Shown here piece by piece: positions 7,340 to 15,630 of a stretch of DNA of 64,000 nucleotides (the first letter of the stretch is position 1; every line of letters starts with the position of its first letter). The notes under the pieces were generated by a model. That model did no database searches and was not told where the DNA came from. It worked only from the letters and a program-made list of their open reading frames with translations. Source of the DNA: Albidovulum sediminicola (GTDB taxonomy: Bacteria > Pseudomonadota > Alphaproteobacteria > Rhodobacterales > Rhodobacteraceae); assembly GCF_025751575.1 (NCBI RefSeq), contig NZ_JAOWLA010000002.1, positions 248,001 to 312,000 of the forward strand, read 5' to 3'. Both the position numbers and the translations under genes were made by a program.

Positions 7340-8950
7340 ATGACCACGGACCTGGGGGATTTCGACTACATCATCGTCGGCGCGGGAACGGCGGGCTGCC
7401 TTCTGGCGAACCGCCTTTCGGCCGACGGGCAGAGCCGCGTGCTGCTGATCGAGGCGGGAAAGCGCGACACCTACCCCTGGATCCACATCCCGGCGGGGTA
7501 TCTGTATTGCATTGGCAATCCCCGCACGGACTGGTGTTTTCAGACGACGCCGATGGCCGATCTGAAGAAGCGGCGCATGAACTACGCGCGCGGCAAGGGG
7601 TTGGGCGGCTGCTCCTCGATCAACGGCATGATCTACATTCGTGGCCAGGCGCTCGATTACGACGGCTGGGCGCAGATGGGCAATACCGGCTGGGGGTGGG
7701 ACGATCTTCTGCCGCTTTTCCGCAAGCATGAGGATTACCACGCGGGTGCAAGCGACCTGCACGGCGCGGGCGGAGAACTGGCGATCCGAAAGCAGCGCCT
7801 GCGCTGGGAGATCCTTGACGCCGTCCGCGCGGCGCTTGTCGAAAGCGGTATTCCCGCGACCGAGGACTTCAACCGCGGCGATAATGAGGGCGTGGGCTAT
7901 TTCGACGTGACCCAGCGACAGGGCATCCGTGTCAGCGCGGCGGCGGCGTTTCTGAGACCCACGCGGGCCCGCGGGAACCTTCGCGTGCTGACCGAGGCAC
8001 ATGTCCTGCGTGTCGTCTTCGAGGGGCGCCGCGCAACCGGGGTCGCGTTGCGCATCGGCGGAGAAACCCGGACCGTCACCGCCCGGTCCGAGGTCATCCT
8101 GTCCAGCGGCGCGATCGGTTCGCCGCAGCTGCTGGAGCTTTCGGGCATCGGGCAGGGGGCGCGGCTGGGCGCGCTTGGCATTCCCGTCCTCGCCGAGAGC
8201 CGGAATGTCGGCGAGAACCTCCAGGACCATCTGCAGATGCGCCCGGTCTTCCGGGTCCGCAACGCCAAGACCTTGAACACGCTGGCGGGCAGTCTTTTGG
8301 GAAAGGCGCGGATCGGCCTTGAATACGCGCTGCGCCGCACGGGCCCCTTGTCGATGGCGCCAAGCCAGCTCGGGGCCTTTGTCCGCTCGGGCCCCGATGT
8401 CGCCTCTCCGGACCTGCAATATCATTTCCAGCCGCTGTCGCTTGAGCGGTTCGGCGGCGCGCTTGATGATTTTCCCGCGATCACCGCCAGCGTCTGCAAC
8501 CTGCGCCCCGCAAGCCGGGGCTCGGTCCATGCGGTCACGCCGGAGGCACTGGACGCGCCCGCGATCGACCCGAACTACCTCTCTGCGCCCGAGGACCGGC
8601 GCAAGATGGTGACGGCGCTTCGGCTGACGCGGCGGCTGATGCAGGCGCGCGCCTTGCACCCCTATGCGCCGGAGGAGGTCCGCCCCGGCGCCGAACTGAC
8701 GGATGACGAGCAACTGGTCGTCGCGGCCATGCAGCACGCCTCGACCATCTTCCACCCGGTCAGTACCTGCGCCATGGGGCCGGGAGAGGATGCGGTCGTG
8801 GACCCCCGCCTGCGCGTGCGCGGTGTGGGCGGCCTTCGGGTCGTCGATGCCTCGGTCATGCCAAGCATCACTTCGGGCAACACCAACGCGCCGACGATGG
8901 CGATCGCCGAAAAGGGGGCCGCGATGATCCTGGCCGACCGGAGCGCCTAG
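7340..8950 (+). CDS. GMC-family FAD-dependent oxidoreductase (choline/alcohol dehydrogenase-like)
   Basis: A 536-aa glucose-methanol-choline oxidoreductase. The N-terminal dinucleotide fold is DYIIVGAGTAGCLLANRLS; the two family signatures are RGKGLGGCSSINGMIYIRG and SGAIGSPQLLELSGIG; catalytic H472 (FHPVSTCAMG) and N516 (SGNTNAP) are present. The closest familiar group is choline/alcohol dehydrogenases, but there is no adjacent betaine aldehyde dehydrogenase (the aldehyde dehydrogenase at 3784-5235 lies across the divergent promoter). Start ATG 7340 has GGAGAA about ten bases upstream. It plausibly oxidises a primary alcohol to an aldehyde for the facing aldehyde dehydrogenase; this is inferred from co-location. 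Confidence 0.88.
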   Translation: MTTDLGDFDYIIVGAGTAGCLLANRLSADGQSRVLLIEAGKRDTYPWIHIPAGYLYCIGNPRTDWCFQTTPMADLKKRRMNYARGKGLGGCSSINGMIYIRGQALDYDGWAQMGNTGWGWDDLLPLFRKHEDYHAGASDLHGAGGELAIRKQRLRWEILDAVRAALVESGIPATEDFNRGDNEGVGYFDVTQRQGIRVSAAAAFLRPTRARGNLRVLTEAHVLRVVFEGRRATGVALRIGGETRTVTARSEVILSSGAIGSPQLLELSGIGQGARLGALGIPVLAESRNVGENLQDHLQMRPVFRVRNAKTLNTLAGSLLGKARIGLEYALRRTGPLSMAPSQLGAFVRSGPDVASPDLQYHFQPLSLERFGGALDDFPAITASVCNLRPASRGSVHAVTPEALDAPAIDPNYLSAPEDRRKMVTALRLTRRLMQARALHPYAPEEVRPGAELTDDEQLVVAAMQHASTIFHPVSTCAMGPGEDAVVDPRLRVRGVGGLRVVDASVMPSITSGNTNAPTMAIAEKGAAMILADRSA

Positions 8951-9248
8951 GGCTGCCGTCAAGATTTGTGCCGAATGGGATACAATCCCGCGCACGCGGC
9001 AAGACTTTTCTTGCCTGTGAAACTGCGCGGGCCAACGGATCTCATGCTCTCAGATAGGCGCGCTGCGCGTTCCAAGGCTCTGAAATCCTGCGTTTTGTGG
9101 CCGATGCATGACGATGGCGCCCAGATGCGGCCTCTGGCGCCGGCCCGTCCTGATGCGCGCTCCCGTGGTGAAGGGGCAGGGGGATTGTCTCGTTCCCGGC
9201 AAGATGCTTACTCTCGCCCATTCGATCCGGTGTTTGTGAAAAGGGTGT
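8951..9248. other. Intergenic gap with two short hairpins
   Basis: No convincing gene. It holds GGGAT-ACA-ATCCC (8977-8989) and GGCAAGA-CTTT-TCTTGCC (8998-9015, 7-base arms), just after the GMC stop. The second could end transcription or act as an operator for the following cassette; no U-run follows, so termination is uncertain. Confidence 0.4.
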
Positions 9249-10403
9249 GTGTCTTTGGAAGTTGCCCGCAAAGCGGTGGCGATTGTCGGGACCGGCTATG
9301 TCGCCGACCTTTACATGCGGTCGCGCGATCTGCACCCGGACATCGAGGTCGTCGGCGCCTTCGACATTCGCGAGGGGCGGCTTGCCGCCTTCTGCCGGCA
9401 CTGGGGCCTCAGGCCCTTCGCCTCGCTTGCCGAGGTGCTGGATGCCCTGCCCGGCGAAGGGATCGTCCTGAACCTGACCAACCCGGACGCGCACTACGCG
9501 GTCACGCGCGCCAGTCTTGAGGCCGGCCGCCACGTCTATTCGGAAAAACCGTTGGCGATGGATCTGGCTCAAGCGCAAGACCTGGTTAACCTGGCGCGCA
9601 GTCGCGGGAGGCTTCTTGGCGGTGCGCCGTGCAGCTACCTGTCCGAGGCCGCCCAAACCCTTGCCGCCGCCACCCGTGCCGGGGTCTGCGGGCCGGTCCG
9701 GCTGGTCTATGCCGAACTCGACGACGGCTACATCCCGCAGGCCCCGCACCAGAAGTGGCTGAGTGAAAGCGGCGCGCCCTGGCCCTACGAGAATGAGATG
9801 CGCACCGGCTGCACGCTGGAACACGCGGGCTACGTGCTAAGCTGGCTCGTTGCGATGTTCGGCTCGATCCATTCCATCACCGCGTTCTCCGCTGCCACGA
9901 TCGACAAGGGGCTGGAGGGCGGCTGCACGGTACCCGACATGTCGATCGGCATCCTGAAGTTCCGCGCCGGGCAGGTCGTGCGGCTGACCTGCAGCATCGT
10001 CGCGCCACATGATCATCGGCTTCTGATGACCGGCGACAAGGGCACGCTGGAGGTCCGCGACACCTGGGACAACAGTGCCAAGGTCCGCTTCCGCCGCCGC
10101 TTCGTCATGCGCCGCCGGTTGATGGAGGCGCCTTTGCCCCGGCGCATTAGGCTGGCGGAAGGTCCGGCACGGCGCCGGGCCAGGCGCCGCGGCTCGGCGT
10201 CGATGGATTTCCTTCTGGGGGCGGAGGAGATGTTCCGTTTTCTTCACGAGGGCGACACGAACCGCTGCGACGACCGGCTGGCCCTGCATGTGACGGAGGC
10301 CGCGTTGCATCTGCAGAACGCGGGCGAGGCTAGCGAAACGTATATGATGCAGACCGCATGCGACCCGTTGCCCGCGCTGGGCTGGGCACAGAAGCTGCGG
10401 TAG
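9249..10403 (+). CDS. Gfo/Idh/MocA-family NAD(P)-dependent sugar oxidoreductase
   Basis: A 384-aa oxidoreductase with an N-terminal Rossmann fold (VAIVGTGYVADLYMRS) and the family EKP motif in HVYSEKPLAMD. The C-terminal half is the usual beta-sheet substrate domain. Between about residues 277 and 317 lies an unusually arginine-rich stretch (RFRRRFVMRRR, then ARRRARRRG), which I do not expect in this family. The start is a GTG at 9249 with AAGGG just upstream; the Rossmann motif follows within ten residues, so a later start is unlikely. It opens a three-gene unit with another Gfo/Idh/MocA member and a glycosyltransferase, which suggests nucleotide-sugar modification for a surface glycan. Confidence 0.85.
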   Translation: MSLEVARKAVAIVGTGYVADLYMRSRDLHPDIEVVGAFDIREGRLAAFCRHWGLRPFASLAEVLDALPGEGIVLNLTNPDAHYAVTRASLEAGRHVYSEKPLAMDLAQAQDLVNLARSRGRLLGGAPCSYLSEAAQTLAAATRAGVCGPVRLVYAELDDGYIPQAPHQKWLSESGAPWPYENEMRTGCTLEHAGYVLSWLVAMFGSIHSITAFSAATIDKGLEGGCTVPDMSIGILKFRAGQVVRLTCSIVAPHDHRLLMTGDKGTLEVRDTWDNSAKVRFRRRFVMRRRLMEAPLPRRIRLAEGPARRRARRRGSASMDFLLGAEEMFRFLHEGDTNRCDDRLALHVTEAALHLQNAGEASETYMMQTACDPLPALGWAQKLR

Positions 10404-10424
10404 GCCAAGCGAGGGGACGGGCCA

Positions 10425-11471
10425 ATGCGCCTCGGAATAGTCGGAACCGGCGGAATGGCGGCAGAGATGGCCCGCGCGGCCCGGCATGTGCCGGGGCTGA
10501 CGGTCAGCGCGGTCCTGTCGCGCCGCGTCGCGGGCGCCCGGACGTTCTGCGACACGCACGCCCCCGGCGCCCGCGCGACCGAGGATCTGGGCGATGCGCT
10601 GGGCGGGATCGACGCGCTTTATATCGCGACGCCGCCTGGCATCCACGCGTCCTACCTGCGCGCCACGATCGCGGCCGGGGTTCCGGTCTTGTGTGAAAAG
10701 CCGCTGACGCTGTCCTCCGCCGATTGCGCCGAGATCCTGGGCAAGGCGCGTGCCGACGGCGTTCTGGTGATGGAGGCGATCTGGACGCTGGCCCTTCCGG
10801 CCTACCGGGCCTTTCGGGACCTGGTCCGGGCGCGGGCCGGCGACGCGGGCGGCCAGCTTTTCTTCGACTTCTCCATGCCCCTGATCGCGTCCGAGGATGC
10901 GCATTACTTCAATCCCGGACAGGGCGGTGTCCTTCTGGACCGGGCCGTCTACGGCTATGCGGCGGCGATCGCCATCAACGGCCCCGTGCAGTCGCAAGAG
11001 GTTCACGTCACCCGCCGCGCGGATGGATTGGACACAAGCGCGGACCTGCGGCTGACGCATGAGGGCGGCGGCGCATCCTTTATCACCTTGTCCTTCGATC
11101 GGCTTGGCCCCAACCGGCTGGATGTCGCGCTGCCGGAGGGTCTGGCCAGCCTCGCGCCCGGGTCGCTGCTTCCCGAGATCCTGTCCTGGAAGGCTGCCGA
11201 CCTGTCCGGCGGCGCGCAGGGGGCGCGGGCGGGGTTGAAGTCGCGGTTGAAGGCCCTGCCGATGCTGCGCGCGCTCAAGGCAAGGGCCCCGGCGCGGGGC
11301 GCCTTCCTGAGCTACGGTGCCACCTGCTACGTCCCGATCCTGACGGAGTTCAAGGCCGCAGTCGAGGCGGGGCGCAGCGAAAGCGCCCTTGTTCCCCACG
11401 CGCTGAGCCAAAGCATCGCCGCGCTGACGGAAGCCGCGCGCGGGACGGCGCCAGGGACGGCGGCCCCATGA
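10425..11471 (+). CDS. Second Gfo/Idh/MocA-family oxidoreductase
   Basis: A 348-aa protein with the Rossmann motif LGIVGTGGMAAEMARAA at the extreme N-terminus, the ALYIATPPGIHASY strand and the EKP motif (VLCEKPLTLS). The MEAIWTLALPAYRAF segment is typical of the dihydrodiol dehydrogenase / trans-1,2-dihydrobenzene-diol branch of this superfamily. It lies 21 bases after the first oxidoreductase, with GAGGGGACGGG before the ATG, and overlaps the glycosyltransferase start by four bases (ATGA). It probably acts on a sugar or sugar nucleotide in the same glycan pathway; the exact substrate cannot be read from sequence. Confidence 0.85.
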   Translation: MRLGIVGTGGMAAEMARAARHVPGLTVSAVLSRRVAGARTFCDTHAPGARATEDLGDALGGIDALYIATPPGIHASYLRATIAAGVPVLCEKPLTLSSADCAEILGKARADGVLVMEAIWTLALPAYRAFRDLVRARAGDAGGQLFFDFSMPLIASEDAHYFNPGQGGVLLDRAVYGYAAAIAINGPVQSQEVHVTRRADGLDTSADLRLTHEGGGASFITLSFDRLGPNRLDVALPEGLASLAPGSLLPEILSWKAADLSGGAQGARAGLKSRLKALPMLRALKARAPARGAFLSYGATCYVPILTEFKAAVEAGRSESALVPHALSQSIAALTEAARGTAPGTAAP

Positions 11472-12670
11472 AGCTCGGCTATTTCCTCAACGCCTACCCG
11501 ATGACCAGCACGACCTTTATTCGCCGCGAGATCGAGGCCCATGAGCGGGCAGGGGTGGCGATCGACCGTTTCGCGATCCGGCCCTGGGGGCAGGGGCTTG
11601 TCGATCCGCGCGATGTCGCGGATGCGGACAGGACCTACTACCTGTTGCGCCAGGGCGTGCCCAAGATGCTGGGGCAGGTTCTGGGCGAACTGGTCTGCAA
11701 CCCGCGCGGGTTTTTCCGGGGGCTTGCCTCGGCGGTTTCCCTGGCGCGGCCCGCACGGGGCAAGCGGTTGAAGCATGTTGCCTATTTCGTCGAAGCTGTG
11801 CTTTTGAAGGCCGAGGCGTCGCGGCGAGGGATCGACCACCTGCACACGCATTTCTCCACCAACTCCGCCACGGTCGCGCTGCTGTCCTTCCTGATGGGTG
11901 GACCCAGCTACAGCATGACCATCCACGGCCCCGACGAACTGTGGGAAATGGCGGAGAACTCTCTGACCGCGAAGGTGCGCCACGCGACCCTGATTGCCGT
12001 GATCAGCGACTACTGCCATTCGGTTGTGAACGGCTTCACCGAAGGCAAGTATGCGGACAAGATCCGTGTCGTGCGCTGCGGCCTCGATCTGCGCGACTTC
12101 GCCCCTCCCGGCGATGTGTCGGACAGTCAAACGCTCGTCTGTGTCGGGCGCCTGTGCGAGGCCAAGGCGCAGGTCCTGCTGGTGGAGGCCTTCGCGGCGG
12201 TTGCGCGCGACTTCCGCGGGGCCCGGCTGGTCCTGATCGGGGACGGCGATCTGCGCGCGCCGATCGAGGCGCGCATGGCGGCGCTTGACCTGGGGCAAAG
12301 CGTGGTACTGGCCGGCTGGAAGAAGAACCCCGAGGTCGCCGATGCGCTGGCGGGCGCGCGCGCGCTGGTCCTGCCGAGCCTCGCCGAGGGGTTGCCGATC
12401 GTGATCATGGAGGCCTTCGCGCTCGGCCGTCCGGTGTTGACGACCCGGATCACCGGCATCCCGGAGCTCGTGGACGCCGCCTGCGGCTGGTTGGCCGAGC
12501 CCGGCGATCAGGCGAGCCTTGAGGCCTGCCTGCGCGCGCTTCTGTCCGCAGACCCGCAGACGCTTTCCGCCATGGGCCGCGAGGGCCGCGCGCGGGTCGA
12601 GCGTCTGCACGACCAGGACCGCAACGCCGCCGAACTGCGCGACCTGATCCTGGCGTCGCGGGGGGGCTAG
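11468..12670 (+). CDS. GT4-type glycosyltransferase
   Basis: A 400-aa GT-B fold glycosyltransferase. The N-terminal domain shows LGYFLNAYPMTSTTFIRREI and LHTHFSTNSATVALLS; the C-terminal nucleotide-sugar domain has LVCVGRLCEAKAQVLLVEAF and the PSLAEGLPIVIMEAFALGRP segment carrying the E-x7-E motif of family GT4. It lacks a signal peptide, so it acts at the cytoplasmic face of the membrane. It is translationally coupled to the preceding oxidoreductase, and the trio is probably part of exopolysaccharide or capsule synthesis. No polymerase, flippase or chain-length gene lies nearby, so this is a partial cassette. Its stop codon shares a CTAG with that of the converging enoyl-CoA hydratase gene. 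Confidence 0.88.
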   Translation: MKLGYFLNAYPMTSTTFIRREIEAHERAGVAIDRFAIRPWGQGLVDPRDVADADRTYYLLRQGVPKMLGQVLGELVCNPRGFFRGLASAVSLARPARGKRLKHVAYFVEAVLLKAEASRRGIDHLHTHFSTNSATVALLSFLMGGPSYSMTIHGPDELWEMAENSLTAKVRHATLIAVISDYCHSVVNGFTEGKYADKIRVVRCGLDLRDFAPPGDVSDSQTLVCVGRLCEAKAQVLLVEAFAAVARDFRGARLVLIGDGDLRAPIEARMAALDLGQSVVLAGWKKNPEVADALAGARALVLPSLAEGLPIVIMEAFALGRPVLTTRITGIPELVDAACGWLAEPGDQASLEACLRALLSADPQTLSAMGREGRARVERLHDQDRNAAELRDLILASRGG

Positions 12671-13428
12671 AACGCCTTCAGAAGCCGGGTCGTTTCCGGG
12701 TCGAGGAAGCCCGCGACGGTCGCGTCGGTCTCAAGTTCCAGCGCGCGGTTGAGGCCGCCGGCGGTGGCCTGGTTCAGAACCCGCTTCATCGCGCGCACCG
12801 ACAGCGTCGGCAGCGCGGCCAGTTGCGCCGCAACCCTGCCTGCCTCTTCCTTCAGCGTGGCATCCGGCACGACCCGCCAGGCCACGCCGCAGTCCTTCAG
12901 TTCCGAGGCCGTGTAGCGCTGGCCCAAGAACAGCATCTCCTTCGCCTTCACCGGGCCGACAATCGCGGGCAGCAGCGATGTCACCGCGCCGGTCACGAAA
13001 AGATTGAGCGAAACCTCGGGGAAGAATGCCTTGGCGCTTTCGGCCCAGATCGGGAAGTCGCAGTTGATCGCCCACTCGAAGCCGCCGCCGACCGCCCAGC
13101 CGTTGATCGCGCCGACAACGGGCTTTGCCCCGAAGACGATGGCCACGGTCGCGCGCTGGATCGCATCGACAAGGGCGCGCGCCTCTTCCTCGGTCTCGGG
13201 GTGGACGTGTTCGTGGCGATCGTCGCCCGCGCAAAACGCGCGGCCCTCGCCGGTGAAGACGATGGCGCGGGTGGCAGGGTCGCGGTTGGCGTCGTCGAAA
13301 GCCAGCGCCACCTCGTCGATCAGCCGCCGGTTCATGGCGTTGAGCGCGCCGGGACGGTTCAGCGCGATGGTCCGCACGCCTTCGCCGGTCATGGTCGACA
13401 GGATCGTGTCGTAGGTGAAATCGGTCAT
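12667..13428 (-). CDS. Enoyl-CoA hydratase/isomerase family protein
   Basis: A 253-aa crotonase-fold enzyme. The oxyanion-hole segments are FTGEGRAFCAGDDRHE and INGWAVGGGFEWAINCD, and the catalytic-region glutamate lies in FFPEVSLNLF. Length and motifs are normal for the family. The start overlaps the CoA ligase stop by four bases (13425-13428, ATGA), so the two are translationally coupled. With the upstream CoA ligase this would activate a carboxylic acid and hydrate an unsaturated acyl-CoA; no thiolase or acyl-CoA dehydrogenase is present here, so the pathway is incomplete or completed elsewhere. Aromatic or cinnamate-like substrates are possible but unproven. Confidence 0.88.
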   Translation of the reverse strand: MTDFTYDTILSTMTGEGVRTIALNRPGALNAMNRRLIDEVALAFDDANRDPATRAIVFTGEGRAFCAGDDRHEHVHPETEEEARALVDAIQRATVAIVFGAKPVVGAINGWAVGGGFEWAINCDFPIWAESAKAFFPEVSLNLFVTGAVTSLLPAIVGPVKAKEMLFLGQRYTASELKDCGVAWRVVPDATLKEEAGRVAAQLAALPTLSVRAMKRVLNQATAGGLNRALELETDATVAGFLDPETTRLLKAF

Positions 13429-14729
13429 GGATGGCTCCTGATCACGCGTTTGGTCTTGCCCTCGGTCACCGGGAAGGTGCCCGAAGGCACGATGGTCACC
13501 CGGGCGGTGGCACCCAGCTTGGACTTGAAGGCCGCCTCGATCCGCAGCGCCAGCGTGCCGTCGTCGGCGCGGCCCTTTGCCAGTTCCGCCTGGACCGGCA
13601 GCGCGTCGTAAGGCGGCGGGCTGTCCAGAACGATGCGGTAATCGCCCGAAAGCTCGGCAAAGCTGGTGACGACCGCCGCGACCATGGTGGGGAACATGTT
13701 GAGACCCCGCACAACCACCATGTCATCCGACCGTCCGATGACGCGGAAGCGGAAGCCAGCGCAGCCGCAGCGGCAGGTCTCGGTCGCGTCCACGGCGATG
13801 ATGTCGCCGGTGCGGAAGCGGACCAGCGGCTGGCATTCGCGCTCCAGATGGGTCAGGACCAGTTCGCCCTCCGCACCGGCCTCAAGCACCCTGGGGGCGC
13901 CGGTATCGGGGTCGATCAGTTCGGCATGCAGCACGTCATGGGCGACGAAGTGCAGCGCGGTGTCGTCTTCGCATTGGGCCGCGAAGTTGCAGAAGACATC
14001 CGATACGCCGTAGTTCGAATTGCGCGCCTCCATCCCCCAGGTGTCGCGGAACCGCTGGCGGAAGGCCGGATCGTCCAGCCCCGGTTCGCCCCCGAACAAC
14101 CCGAGCTTCAGGCCCAGGTCGGCGGGTCTCAGGCCGGGGAATTTCTCGGCCACCACACGTTCCAGCACCGCGGGGTAGGAGGGCGTGCAGGAAATGGCGG
14201 TGATCCCGGTTTCCAGAATCGTGCGCACCAGCAGCTCGGTTGAGCCGACGCCGAAGGGGACCACCGTCGCGCCCGTCCGCTCCAGCGTCAGGTGGTCGGT
14301 CAGCCCGCCCATCCACATCTGGTAATTCAGACAATGCACGACCATCATTCCGGGCCTGAGCCCCGCCAGCGCCTGCGCCCGGCCGCCGACAATCTCCGTC
14401 ACCTCGCAGTCGCGCGCGCTGAGCGCGAGGTTCATCGCCTGGCCCGTCGTTCCCGAGGTGCGGTGCAGACGGCTGACCCGGTCGCGGGGCGCGGCCAGGT
14501 AGTCGCCGAAGGGCGGGTGCGCGGGCTGCGACAGCCGCAGGTCGGCCTTGTCGGAAAAGGGCAGTTCGCCCAGATCCGCCAGCCGCCGGGGCGGGGTCTT
14601 GCCGTTCCAGATCCGCTGGTAGAAGGCCGAATGCCGGGCGACGTAGCTGCCCTGCCGTTCCCAGGCGGCCTGGCGGTGTTCTGTCAGGTCCGACAGGGGA
14701 ATGCGGTGTCCGTTGTCGATCAGGCTCAT
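13425..14729 (-). CDS. Phenylacetate-CoA ligase-like AMP-forming enzyme
   Basis: A 434-aa adenylate-forming ligase of the PaaK type. It has the AMP-binding P-loop LHRTSGTTGQAMNLALS, the SNYGVSDVFCNF region, LVRFRTGDIIAVD, and a cysteine pair region CRCGCAGFRF followed by GRSDDMVVVRGLNMFP, all in the order of phenylacetate-CoA ligase. Such enzymes join an aromatic or aliphatic acid to CoA through an acyl-adenylate. ATG 14729 overlaps the TetR stop (ATGA, 14726-14729), which defines the start; the open frame to 15014 overlaps the regulator and is not used. The substrate is unknown. Confidence 0.87.
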   Translation of the reverse strand: MSLIDNGHRIPLSDLTEHRQAAWERQGSYVARHSAFYQRIWNGKTPPRRLADLGELPFSDKADLRLSQPAHPPFGDYLAAPRDRVSRLHRTSGTTGQAMNLALSARDCEVTEIVGGRAQALAGLRPGMMVVHCLNYQMWMGGLTDHLTLERTGATVVPFGVGSTELLVRTILETGITAISCTPSYPAVLERVVAEKFPGLRPADLGLKLGLFGGEPGLDDPAFRQRFRDTWGMEARNSNYGVSDVFCNFAAQCEDDTALHFVAHDVLHAELIDPDTGAPRVLEAGAEGELVLTHLERECQPLVRFRTGDIIAVDATETCRCGCAGFRFRVIGRSDDMVVVRGLNMFPTMVAAVVTSFAELSGDYRIVLDSPPPYDALPVQAELAKGRADDGTLALRIEAAFKSKLGATARVTIVPSGTFPVTEGKTKRVIRSHP

Positions 14730-15394
14730 GGCGCCATGCCTCGTTTCCAAAGATCGGTGAGCATCTCCAGCACCGCCTCGCGATCCTCGGACAAGGCGCC
14801 GACCCAGGGGTCGCCGGTGATGAAAAGGGCGGAAAGATACTGATCGACCATGCCGCCAAGCGCGTAGGCCCGGCGCGTCAGGTCCTCCTCCGACCGCGCG
14901 GCACCCGCGTGGCGGCGCAGGGAGGAGCGGACCACCGTCTGAACCCATTCCCGGTTCAGCCGCTGGAAGGCCGCGCGGGCCTCGGGGAAGGTATCGACAC
15001 CCACGACAAGGCATTTCATCAAGCCTGCGTTTTCCTCGAACAGGCGCCGATAGGCGGCGGTCGTGTTGCGGACCGCGTCGCCGGGCTGGCGCGCGGCGGC
15101 GCGCATGCGGTCCTGCAGGTGATCGACAAAGGCGCTGAGGACGGCGCTCGCCAGCGCGCTCTTGTCTGAGAAGTAGAGGTAGAAGGTGCCGTGCGCGATC
15201 CCGGCGTGTTTGCAGATGGCGGCGACGGTCAGGGTGTCAAGCGGATGGGCGCCAAGAAAACCGGCGCCGGCGACCAGAAGGTCGGTGCGCGTCCGCTCGC
15301 CCTTGCGCATCCCGTCGCGGCCGCGCGCGATCCAGTCGGCGAAGCCCGAGGGCTGACCGTTCGAGGGCGTCTGGCGCTGATCCGGAAGGCCCAT
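14726..15394 (-). CDS. TetR-family transcriptional regulator
   Basis: A 222-aa TetR regulator from ATG 15394 (MGLPDQRQTPSN). The DNA-binding domain is TRTDLLVAGAGFLGAHPLD followed by TVAAICKHAGIAHGTFYLYF and SDKSALASAVL. It is the first gene of a tight three-gene operon with the CoA ligase and enoyl-CoA hydratase. A good promoter (TTGACA, 16 bases, TGATAT) lies immediately upstream with an inverted repeat on its -10, so the protein probably represses its own operon. Frames extending to an ATG at 15451 would begin inside the -35 box, so starts at 15394 or 15406 are preferred. An acyl-CoA is a plausible inducer. Confidence 0.88.
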   Translation of the reverse strand: MGLPDQRQTPSNGQPSGFADWIARGRDGMRKGERTRTDLLVAGAGFLGAHPLDTLTVAAICKHAGIAHGTFYLYFSDKSALASAVLSAFVDHLQDRMRAAARQPGDAVRNTTAAYRRLFEENAGLMKCLVVGVDTFPEARAAFQRLNREWVQTVVRSSLRRHAGAARSEEDLTRRAYALGGMVDQYLSALFITGDPWVGALSEDREAVLEMLTDLWKRGMAP

Positions 15395-15415
15395 GGCCGC
15401 TCTCATCCAAAAAAC

Positions 15416-15451
15416 TGATACTGATATCATATTTGTTTTTATATTTGTCAA
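15416..15451 (-). promoter_or_regulatory. Promoter and probable TetR operator
   Basis: On the minus strand TTGACA (15451-15446) and TGATAT (15429-15424) are separated by 16 bases. TGATA-N4-TATCA, an inverted repeat at 15416-15429, overlaps the -10, the expected place for autorepression by the adjacent TetR protein. Confidence 0.6.
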
Positions 15452-15630
15452 GCGTCCCGTGCGGCGGGGCGCTTCGTCCTTGTGGCGCGGCCGCGGTGGC
15501 CGCGCCCTGTGCGATGCAGCGGCGTGTCAGATTTGGCTGCGATCATGACGGTTTCAGCATTTCTGTATTGGCCTGAGAAGCGCATTGTGCGCCCAGATTC
15601 CAACGCCCCTCAGCCGAAGGCTTTGCCCGC

